Of a stretch of 6,736 nucleotides of DNA, positions 1 to 6,152 are shown piece by piece. The first letter of the stretch is position 1, and each line of letters starts with the position of its first letter. Position numbers and translations under genes: made by a program. The stretch is from Flavobacteriaceae bacterium. GTDB lineage: Bacteria; Bacteroidota; Bacteroidia; Flavobacteriales; Flavobacteriaceae. The DNA lies in assembly GCA_030590765.1 (NCBI GenBank), contig JAUVCP010000125.1:1-6736 (forward strand), written 5' to 3'. Below the pieces are notes generated by a model, which was given only the letters and a program-made list of their open reading frames with translations, ran no database searches and was not told the origin of the DNA.

Positions 1-232
1 AGGATATTTCAGAAACATTATGATTGGAATTTAAAATTAATCTGGCAGCTTCCTGAAGGCGAGTTTCCTTAATAAACTGATTTGCAGACATACCTATTTC
101 AGACTTTACTTTTTTAAATGTATGAGATCTACTCCAGCCAATTTCAGATGCTAACTGGCTTACGCCAAATTTTTCATCATCTAAATGATCTAAAATAATT
201 TGTTTTACTTTGTCTATAAAAGGATCCTCCAT
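1..232 (-). CDS. AraC-type helix-turn-helix regulator, N-terminal fragment (cut by window edge)
   Basis: This is a partial gene: 77 complete codons from an ATG at 230-232, running off the left edge. The translation starts MEDPFIDKVKQIILDHLDDE. Residues about 21-58 match the first helix-turn-helix of AraC/XylS DNA-binding domains (VSQLASEIGWSRSHTFKKVK, then GMSANQFIKETRLQEAARLI). The fragment stops at NVSEIS, where the second helix-turn-helix of that domain normally begins. In most AraC regulators this domain is C-terminal; here it begins at about residue 5, so any sensory or other domain must lie downstream, outside the window. From general knowledge, Bacteroidota have proteins with an N-terminal AraC-type HTH followed by TPR or other domains, but that part is not visible here. 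The gene lies 50 bases downstream of dsbD on the same strand with no terminator between them, so read-through is possible. The HTH call is firm; the target and full architecture are unknown. Confidence 0.88.
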   Translation of the reverse strand, partial: MEDPFIDKVKQIILDHLDDEKFGVSQLASEIGWSRSHTFKKVKSEIGMSANQFIKETRLQEAARLILNSNHNVSEIS

Positions 233-243
233 TAAAATAAAAT

Positions 244-257
244 GTTACTAAAGTTAC
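244..257. repeat. Short direct repeat GTTAC-N4-GTTAC upstream of the HTH gene
   Basis: GTTAC occurs at 244-248 and again at 253-257, 9 bases apart, just upstream of the HTH gene start at 232. On the minus strand the stretch also contains TAACTTTA (256-249), one base from the Bacteroidota -7 box TAnnTTTG and 16 bases before the ATG. I see no matching -33 element. It could be a promoter with an operator, or chance in AT-rich DNA. Confidence 0.25.
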
Positions 258-282
258 AATTTTTTTTAATGACACTTTATAT

Positions 283-2319
283 CTACTTTTTAAACCTTGT
301 AATTCCATCATTTAACCAATCTAGATATTGTTCAATATCAGTGTTATAAGCAGTATGTTCATTTAAGTTATTTCCTTCATGATCTAACAATACATAATAA
401 GGTTGTGCATTGGCTTTGTATTTCTTGATCTGGAAATCGCTCCATTTGTTACCAATGTATTTGATCTTTTTTCCTGTTAGCTCTGAAGTGTATTGTTCAC
501 TTTCAGGTAAAGGCCTTTTGTCATCTACATACAACGAAATTAATACAATGTCATTTTTTAATATTTGCAACACACTTGGATCTGACCAAACTCTTGCCTC
601 CATTTTTCTGCAGTTTACACAAGCCCATCCTGTAAAGTCTAATAGAACAGGTTTGTTTACTTTTTTTGCATAATCCATTCCAAGATCATAATCATTAAAA
701 GCTATGATATCATGTGGGCCTAAATGTGCATCTTTTGGTATGTTTCCATGGGAAGCACTCGCTCCTCCCCCTAGTTTGGTAAATCCTACTCCATAAACAG
801 ATTCACTATAATGCATTGGTGGTGGAAAACCACTAATCAATTTCAATGGTGCTCCCCATAGTCCGGGAATCATGTAAATAGTAAATGCTAATACTACCAA
901 TCCTAAACTTAATCTCCCTACTGAGATAAAAGGCAGATTGGAATCATGTGGTAATTTGATCTTTCCGAAAAGGTATAGAGCCAGCATTCCAAAAATAGTG
1001 ATCCATATGGCTATAAATACTTCCCTTTCTAACCAGTGGCCTTGTAAAACCAGATCTGCATTGGATAAGAATTTAAATGCCAAAGCCAGTTCCAAAAATC
1101 CTAAAAATACTTTTACGGTATTTAACCATCCTCCTGATTTTGGTAAGGAGTTCATCCATCCCGGGAAGGCTGCAAACAATGCAAATGGTAATGCTATTGC
1201 CAAAGAGAAGCCAAACATACTAATTACCGGTGCTATTCCTCCCTGAGCTGCTGCTGCCACCAGTGCTGTTCCTACTATTGGACCCGTACAAGAAAAAGAC
1301 ACAATTGCCAGTGCAAGTGCCATAAAGAATATTCCTATCAAACCTCCTCTGTCGGCTTGTGAGTCTATCTTGGTTCCCCAACTACTTGGTAGTGTTATTT
1401 CAAAAGCTCCTAAAAAGGATACTGCAAAAACGATCAATAGCAAAAAGAAAATAATATTAAACCACACATTGGTCGAAAGTGCATTGAGTGAATCCGCCCC
1501 AAATATAGCAGTAATTACCGTACCCAATAAAACATACAGCACAACGATTGAAACTCCGTAGATGATAGCATTTCTAATTCCCTGAGCTTTGCTTTTACTT
1601 TGTTTGGTAAAGAAGCTTACGGTCATAGGGATCATCGGGAAAACACAGGGTGTCAATAATGCTGCAAATCCTGCTAAAAAACTAAGTCCGAATAGTACCC
1701 AAAGACTCTTGTTTTTTTGTTTCTTTTCTTGTTGTTTTACTTTGTTAGAGCTTGCTATTTCCTTTGACTCTATCTCCTCTTTTTTTGGGTTTTTAGGGGA
1801 AACGATTGTTGATTGAAGAAAACTTTTATCATCTGACTTCTCTTTTCCTACTTCTAACTTTTGATCTCCAACCTCAAAGGTGTATTCTACTTCAGTTGGT
1901 GGCAAACAATTGGTATCGTCACAAACCATAAACTCTAAGGCTCCGGCTATAATGATATTTTCTCTGGTCAGTACTTTGATTCTTTGCTTAAATATTGCTT
2001 CATCACCAAAGTATTTGATATCCATTTCAAAAACGGTATCGTATTCTTCATGGCCTTTTCCTTCTACAGTTTTTCCAACAAGTTCATATTCCTTTTTTGA
2101 TTCTTTAAAGGTAAACGAAGTTGCTATTGGACCGCCTTCCGGAACATTCTGCGAGTACAAATGCCAGCCAGATTCTATCGTGGCTTTTATCACCAGATCA
2201 AATTCCGTATCAGACACTTTTTCAACGGAAGTGTTCCACTTTACTGGATCATGCATTTGAGCATTTACATTAGTTACAAAAGTAAATAGTAAACTGATTA
2301 TTAAGGCAAACTTCTTCAT
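283..2319 (-). CDS. dsbD: Thiol:disulfide interchange protein DsbD (CcdA-like membrane core plus C-terminal thioredoxin)
   Basis: DsbD carries electrons from cytoplasmic thioredoxin across the inner membrane to periplasmic thiol-disulfide proteins. At 678 residues this is a complete, somewhat long member. Residues 1-20 are a signal peptide (likely cleavage NVNA|Q). Residues about 21-152 are the periplasmic alpha domain with the redox pair C133/C138 (CDDTNC); E. coli has five residues between these cysteines, here four. A Lys/Glu-rich linker (about 153-205) leads to about eight membrane segments (205-486), with C225 in LLTPCVFP and C344 in SFSCTGP. A loop containing GLWGAP and SGFPPP precedes the thioredoxin domain (about 540-678), with CVNC at 567-570 and the expected cis-proline at P640. 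All three cysteine pairs are present, so it should be functional. The start ATG (2317-2319) overlaps the tilS stop as ATGA, indicating coupled translation. The stop is TAG at 283-285. Confidence 0.97.
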   Translation of the reverse strand: MKKFALIISLLFTFVTNVNAQMHDPVKWNTSVEKVSDTEFDLVIKATIESGWHLYSQNVPEGGPIATSFTFKESKKEYELVGKTVEGKGHEEYDTVFEMDIKYFGDEAIFKQRIKVLTRENIIIAGALEFMVCDDTNCLPPTEVEYTFEVGDQKLEVGKEKSDDKSFLQSTIVSPKNPKKEEIESKEIASSNKVKQQEKKQKNKSLWVLFGLSFLAGFAALLTPCVFPMIPMTVSFFTKQSKSKAQGIRNAIIYGVSIVVLYVLLGTVITAIFGADSLNALSTNVWFNIIFFLLLIVFAVSFLGAFEITLPSSWGTKIDSQADRGGLIGIFFMALALAIVSFSCTGPIVGTALVAAAAQGGIAPVISMFGFSLAIALPFALFAAFPGWMNSLPKSGGWLNTVKVFLGFLELALAFKFLSNADLVLQGHWLEREVFIAIWITIFGMLALYLFGKIKLPHDSNLPFISVGRLSLGLVVLAFTIYMIPGLWGAPLKLISGFPPPMHYSESVYGVGFTKLGGGASASHGNIPKDAHLGPHDIIAFNDYDLGMDYAKKVNKPVLLDFTGWACVNCRKMEARVWSDPSVLQILKNDIVLISLYVDDKRPLPESEQYTSELTGKKIKYIGNKWSDFQIKKYKANAQPYYVLLDHEGNNLNEHTAYNTDIEQYLDWLNDGITRFKK

Positions 2320-3680
2320 GTTTTAAGTGTAATTTTTAGTATTTCTTTTGTTTTGTTGGTTATTTTATATCTGTCATCTAACCTTTTTCCAATGACCCAG
2401 ACAATTTCATTTTTAGAGCAAAGTAACCAAATATTCTCTTTTTCAAGTAATGACATTTTCTCATCTTTAAAATATTTGCTTAGCTTTTTTCTTCCTTGCA
2501 AGCCAAAGGGGTAAAAATAGTCACCATTATCCCATTTTCTTACAATTAAAGGGAATTTTAACAAATCTTTATCAATAATAACAATATTTGGACTGGTATT
2601 TTTAATGTCCGGAATATGATTTTCATCATTTGAAATTTGCTGAAGATTTAAAAGTAGATCTTTTTTATTATCAAGTGAATTGTTGATCTTTATGTTTGTT
2701 GTGGAGTCATCAATTTTATGCTTTTTTAATTGATTACTTTCAATTGATAAAGGACTTACAATTAAATATTCTCTGTGTTTTAACAACCGATGGGTTTTAG
2801 AAACAACCTGTTTACCAGTTTGTGCATTGAGTAATGATAAAACATCCTCCCATTGGGTAAATCCATAGTCTTTTAGGAGTTCATATAAATATGCTTTGGG
2901 ATTATTTAATAATTCTAAATTTTGAATTTTGAATTTTGAATTTTTTCCATCTTTAATTTCAATCTCTTTTTTAATCTCTTTAATTCTATCCTTAACTAAT
3001 TGATTGCTTCCATCGAGATGATCAACAGTTTCATTAAAAGATTCTAAAAATCTGGGGTTTAATTCTTTTAATAGTGGAATCAACTCATGTCTTAATTTAT
3101 TCCGTAAATATTTAGTTTCTTTATTACTTTGATCTTCCCGCCAGGAGATCTCATTTTCTTTTGCATAATACTCAATTTCCTTACGGGAAAACGGTAATAA
3201 AGCACGAATGGTTTTGTTATTGATCGCAGGAATTCCGGTTAAACCTTCCAAACCTGTGCCACGGGAAAAATTAATTAAAAAAGTTTCTAAATTATCATCA
3301 GCATGATGAGCGGTAAGTAAAAAATCCAGATCTTGTTTTTGTAAGAGCTTCTCAAACCATGTATAGCGTAGATCTCGAGCAGCCATTTGAATAGAAATAT
3401 TTTTTTCATTGGCATATTCTTTTGTGTCAAATGAAATAATATGATGAGGTATCTGAAGTCTTTTAGCTGACTGGATCACAAACGCTTCATCCAAATCGGA
3501 TTCTTTTCCACGCAAGTGAAAATTACAATGTGCTAAAGAAATTTGGTAATCTAATTTGGATAAAAGATCGATCAATACCATACTGTCAATTCCACCTGAA
3601 CTTGCCACAAGTAACTTCTTTCCTTTCAGAAAAGAAAAACTCTGCTGCATATGTTCTTTAAACCTGGAAATCAAAAGCAA
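2316..3680 (-). CDS. tilS: tRNA(Ile)-lysidine synthase TilS
   Basis: TilS uses ATP and lysine to convert the wobble cytidine of tRNA-Ile(CAU) to lysidine, so that it reads AUA codons as isoleucine. It is cytoplasmic and generally essential. Numbering from the TTG at 3680 (454 residues): the PP-loop ATP-binding motif SGGIDS is at 28-33, HCNFHLRGKES at 51-61, HHADDN at 125-130, and the conserved WRED..N....RNKLRHELIP stretch at 180-203. The C-terminal domain has RKWDNGDYFYPFG (381-393) and KLSKYFKDEK (399-408), typical of Bacteroidota TilS. Start: the first ATG (3650) would give MQQSFSFLKGKK and lose RFKEH, which resembles the usual N-terminus of flavobacterial TilS. No ATG lies upstream in frame before the stop at 3747-3749, so TTG at 3680 or 3674 is more likely. 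A heptamer repeat encodes residues about 247-255. The TGA stop overlaps the dsbD start. Confidence 0.96.
   Translation of the reverse strand: MLLISRFKEHMQQSFSFLKGKKLLVASSGGIDSMVLIDLLSKLDYQISLAHCNFHLRGKESDLDEAFVIQSAKRLQIPHHIISFDTKEYANEKNISIQMAARDLRYTWFEKLLQKQDLDFLLTAHHADDNLETFLINFSRGTGLEGLTGIPAINNKTIRALLPFSRKEIEYYAKENEISWREDQSNKETKYLRNKLRHELIPLLKELNPRFLESFNETVDHLDGSNQLVKDRIKEIKKEIEIKDGKNSKFKIQNLELLNNPKAYLYELLKDYGFTQWEDVLSLLNAQTGKQVVSKTHRLLKHREYLIVSPLSIESNQLKKHKIDDSTTNIKINNSLDNKKDLLLNLQQISNDENHIPDIKNTSPNIVIIDKDLLKFPLIVRKWDNGDYFYPFGLQGRKKLSKYFKDEKMSLLEKENIWLLCSKNEIVWVIGKRLDDRYKITNKTKEILKITLKT
2918..2944. repeat. Heptanucleotide tandem repeat (AATTTTG)n inside tilS
   Basis: Three perfect AATTTTG units (2918-2924, 2925-2931, 2932-2938) are followed by a partial AATTTT (2939-2944). 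Since seven is not a multiple of three, the array is read in changing frame and encodes NSKFKIQN, a peptide that would repeat every seven residues if the array lengthened by three units. It falls between the catalytic domain and the C-terminal domain of TilS, where variation in length can be tolerated. Gain or loss of one unit would cause a frameshift; three units would add or remove seven residues. Confidence 0.9.
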
Positions 3681-3700
3681 ATAACCTTTTAAAATTTTTG

Positions 3701-3708
3701 TAAATATA
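3701..3708 (-). promoter_or_regulatory. Possible -7 promoter box for tilS-dsbD
   Basis: Read on the minus strand, 3708-3701 is TATATTTA, one base from the Bacteroidota consensus TAnnTTTG and about 20 bases before the TTG at 3680. No -33 TTTG-like element is present at the usual distance; that place is occupied by the U-tract of the upstream terminator. A promoter is expected here because the preceding gene is terminated, but the exact site is an inference. Confidence 0.35.
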
Positions 3709-3721
3709 TCATTCTTTACAT

Positions 3722-3757
3722 AAAAAAAGCCCTTAATAAAAAGATATTAAGGACTTT
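3722..3757 (-). terminator. Rho-independent terminator of the prc gene
   Basis: On the minus strand a 13-bp stem forms between 3757-3745 (AAAGTCCTTAATA) and 3738-3726 (TATTAAGGGCTTT), with one G-U wobble and a six-base loop (TCTTTT, 3744-3739). The transcript continues in an uninterrupted run of T ending at 3722 (seven T, 3728-3722). The hairpin begins 16 bases after the prc stop codon (3774-3776) and lies upstream of tilS, so it ends the prc message and separates the two transcription units. The opposite strand has a run of A before the stem and no T-run of that length after it, so it should act in the minus direction. Confidence 0.88.
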
Positions 3758-3773
3758 ATATTATTTGTCTTAT

Positions 3774-6005
3774 TTAATTCTTTACTAAAAATTGTTTTTC
3801 AATTTTCAATTCAGAAAGAACTATTAAAGCTTCTTCAACATAAATATCTTTGCTTAAATTCTTATGCCAGATCTCACGTTTTTTAGCTAAAACAGAATCC
3901 TGATCCATCATCGGGATTTCATATGCAGGAGACTTAAAGGTCAAATCACTTTGATATTCAGAAATTGCTTCAAACTCCTTGCTTTCTTCCAGTCTTTTTT
4001 TAAGCTCGTTTTTATAATTCTCATAGCTCAAATTTATCATGGTGTTATCTCTTCCTTCTTTTAACCATCTAGCATTTTTATCTATCAGTTTAAATTGAGG
4101 ATTCACTGCAATTCTCTTTTTACTATCATTTACAACATCATGAAAATTTCCATAAATATGCAACGGTGTATATTTTGCTGGTTCAATTTTATCCCATGGC
4201 AATGGGTTTTTTTCATCGCGTTCACCAATATTCAGATAGGTATAACGATCTGGCATTGCAATATCACTATGAACTCCTTTTAATTGTGTTGATCCACCAT
4301 TGATTCTATAGAATTTTTGGATGGTCATTTTTAATGCTCCAAGATCTTCAGAGTATTTAAAATAATTATTAAGTGGTAAAACATTTTGTACTGTTCCTTT
4401 TCCAAAAGATTGATTACTACCAATAATTACCGCTCTGTTATAATCCTGCATGGCTGCAGCAAAAATTTCTGACGCTGAAGCAGATAACTCATTGACCAAA
4501 ACTACCAATGGGCCATCCCACTGAATTTTTTTGTTCTTATCTGATCTAACGTTTGGTTTTTCACCTCTATATTTCACCTGAACAACCGGTCCGTCCTTTA
4601 TAAAAAGACCTGCAATTTCAATAGCAGTTTTTAACGAACCACCCCCATTATTTCTAAGATCAATTAGTAATCCCTCAATGTTCTCTTCTTTTAAACGAGC
4701 AATTTCTTGCTCCATATCAGTTGCTGAATTACGAAAATTCCTCTCATTAAAATCAATATAGAATTTTGGTAGATTGATCACACCAAAAGTTCTGTTATCC
4801 ACTTTGACAACACTTGATTTTGCAAAGGTTTCTTCCAATTCAACTATATCTCTAATGATAGAATAAACAACAATAGATCCGTCAATTTTTTTAATGGTCA
4901 GTTTTACTTCTGTTCCTTTTTTTCCTTTTATAAATTCAATAGCATCATCTAAACGCATTCCAACAATATCAATAGGTGGCTCATCTCCCTGCCCTACTTT
5001 TGTAATAGCATCACCTACTTCCAAATCACCTGCTTTCCATGCGGGTCCGCCAGAAATTAACTCAATTACTGTTGTAAAATCACCTTTCTTTTGCAAACGA
5101 GCTCCAATACCTTCCAATTTTCCGGCCATACTGATATCAAATCTCTTTTTATCCTTAGGAGCAAAATAATTAGTATGCGGATCAAACTGACTTGCCATAG
5201 AATTTATAAATACCGAAAACCAATCTGTATCATTTAAATCGGCCATCAGATCATACAGATCATCCAGACTTTTTTCAGTTGCCTCACGAGATTCTTTTTC
5301 TAATTCAGCAAATGACTTTTTTTCTACATCATCCTTATTGGTATCCTTAAAATCATTTTCCTGAACTTTTTGCAGCACTTCGCTATCAACCATTTCATGA
5401 TCTTTCTCTTTGCCCTTTTTTGCCTTATCCATAGATTCCTGAGACTCTATCTTATCATACAATCGAGTAAGTGTGCTAACTTTCAATTGTTCTTGCCAGT
5501 TTTGAATAAGTTCTGCTTGATTTTTAGAAAACGATTTCTTTTCATAATCAAGATCAAAAGGGTCATCTTTGTTAAAATCAAAAGGCGTTTTTAAAACTTC
5601 TTTGTAATATGCTTTTGATTCATCTACCCTGATTTTAAATCGTTCATAAACCAGATTATAAAAACTCAGATCTTCCTTTTTAATTTGATCATCGATCAAA
5701 TACTTATATGTAGAAAATTCATCTATATCACTTTGTAAAAAAAATCGTTTATACGGATCAAGACTGCTTATAAAATCATCATAAAGGTTTTCAGAAAATT
5801 CATCATCAATTTGATGAGGCTGGTAATGACCTTGTTTTAAAGCATATCTTATCAATCCTACTAAGATCTTATCCTTTTCAGGATCTGGTTGATTGGATAT
5901 TTGAAAACTAAATAGTAATCCTGTTAAAATGATTATTGGGATAATTATTTTATATTTTCTTTTCATGAAAAGGGTTATTTTATCTATTATTTTTTTTTCT
6001 TGCAT
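3774..6005 (-). CDS. prc: Tail-specific C-terminal processing protease (Prc/Tsp, peptidase S41A)
   Basis: Prc proteases cut periplasmic proteins from exposed nonpolar C-termini, in protein turnover and processing of envelope proteins. The 743-residue product has a membrane anchor or uncleaved signal (about 18-36), a helical Tsp N-terminal domain (about 40-280, ending near DPHTNYFAP), a PDZ domain (about 285-375), the S41 catalytic domain (about 385-590) and a C-terminal DUF3340-type region (about 590-735). The catalytic Ser/Lys pair, by alignment to E. coli Prc S430 and K455, is S510 in SASASEIFAAAMQD and K536 in SFGKGTVQ; D521 matches D441. Residues about 195-235 form a highly charged insert, helping to explain why it is longer than the E. 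coli protein (about 680). No lipobox is seen. The start is ATG 6005; an ATG at 5966 (MKRKYKIII) would give a more usual short signal sequence and is a real alternative. The gene is followed by its own terminator and is divergent from surE. Confidence 0.95.
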   Translation of the reverse strand: MQEKKIIDKITLFMKRKYKIIIPIIILTGLLFSFQISNQPDPEKDKILVGLIRYALKQGHYQPHQIDDEFSENLYDDFISSLDPYKRFFLQSDIDEFSTYKYLIDDQIKKEDLSFYNLVYERFKIRVDESKAYYKEVLKTPFDFNKDDPFDLDYEKKSFSKNQAELIQNWQEQLKVSTLTRLYDKIESQESMDKAKKGKEKDHEMVDSEVLQKVQENDFKDTNKDDVEKKSFAELEKESREATEKSLDDLYDLMADLNDTDWFSVFINSMASQFDPHTNYFAPKDKKRFDISMAGKLEGIGARLQKKGDFTTVIELISGGPAWKAGDLEVGDAITKVGQGDEPPIDIVGMRLDDAIEFIKGKKGTEVKLTIKKIDGSIVVYSIIRDIVELEETFAKSSVVKVDNRTFGVINLPKFYIDFNERNFRNSATDMEQEIARLKEENIEGLLIDLRNNGGGSLKTAIEIAGLFIKDGPVVQVKYRGEKPNVRSDKNKKIQWDGPLVVLVNELSASASEIFAAAMQDYNRAVIIGSNQSFGKGTVQNVLPLNNYFKYSEDLGALKMTIQKFYRINGGSTQLKGVHSDIAMPDRYTYLNIGERDEKNPLPWDKIEPAKYTPLHIYGNFHDVVNDSKKRIAVNPQFKLIDKNARWLKEGRDNTMINLSYENYKNELKKRLEESKEFEAISEYQSDLTFKSPAYEIPMMDQDSVLAKKREIWHKNLSKDIYVEEALIVLSELKIEKQFLVKN

Positions 6006-6048
6006 CTTTAAAATATCGATTCAATCTGATAAAAAATGGTTGAATCCA

Positions 6049-6068
6049 CAATAATATACAATAATATA
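6049..6068. repeat. Tandem 10-bp repeat in the prc-surE intergenic region
   Basis: CAATAATATA occurs twice without a gap (6049-6058 and 6059-6068). It overlaps a 14-base all-AT palindrome (6060-6073). It lies 44 bases upstream of the prc ATG and 84 bases upstream of surE, within the 147-base divergent intergenic region 6006-6152. On the minus strand each unit contains TATTATTG, one base from the TAnnTTTG box, so one copy may belong to a prc promoter, though no good -33 partner is seen. It may also be simple AT-rich sequence. Confidence 0.6.
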
Positions 6069-6127
6069 TTATTTTTCTCATAATTAAATGTTAAAGACAA
6101 AATATTCATTAGAAGAATAAAATACTT

Positions 6128-6135
6128 TAAATTTG
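6128..6135 (+). promoter_or_regulatory. Bacteroidota -7 promoter box for surE
   Basis: TAAATTTG is an exact match to the Bacteroidota sigma-ABfr -7 consensus TAnnTTTG and ends 17 bases before the surE ATG at 6153, implying a short leader of about ten bases. The -33 region (near 6105-6110) reads ATTCATT and is a weak match at best. No Shine-Dalgarno sequence precedes the ATG, which is usual in this phylum. Confidence 0.6.
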
Positions 6136-6152
6136 TTTCAAATTATCATAAA

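Noticed and set aside
233..282. Possible terminator between dsbD and the HTH gene
   Set aside because: There is a run of T on the plus strand (260-267) but no inverted repeat of useful length next to it; the visible GTTAC pair is a direct, not inverted, repeat.
938..1246. Plus-strand open frame of about 102 codons
   Set aside because: It is antisense to the membrane core of dsbD. The frame stays open because of the codon composition of the membrane segments; no motif or start context supports it.
1880..2260. Plus-strand open frame of about 126 codons
   Set aside because: It lies entirely opposite dsbD, whose family, cysteine pairs and frame are unambiguous. The plus-strand translation shows no recognisable domain and is composed like an antisense shadow.
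3796..3812. Possible second heptamer array, TTTTCAA repeated about 2.4 times near the 3' end of prc
   Set aside because: It is too short to separate from chance in AT-rich coding sequence, and the unit differs from the tilS heptamer on both strands.
4894..5169. Plus-strand open frame opposite the PDZ domain of prc
   Set aside because: It is fully inside a well-supported protease gene on the other strand and has no recognisable features.
6060..6073. 14-base perfect palindrome made only of A and T
   Set aside because: All-AT palindromes are common by chance in such AT-rich intergenic DNA, and it lacks a GC stem or T-run that would make it a terminator.
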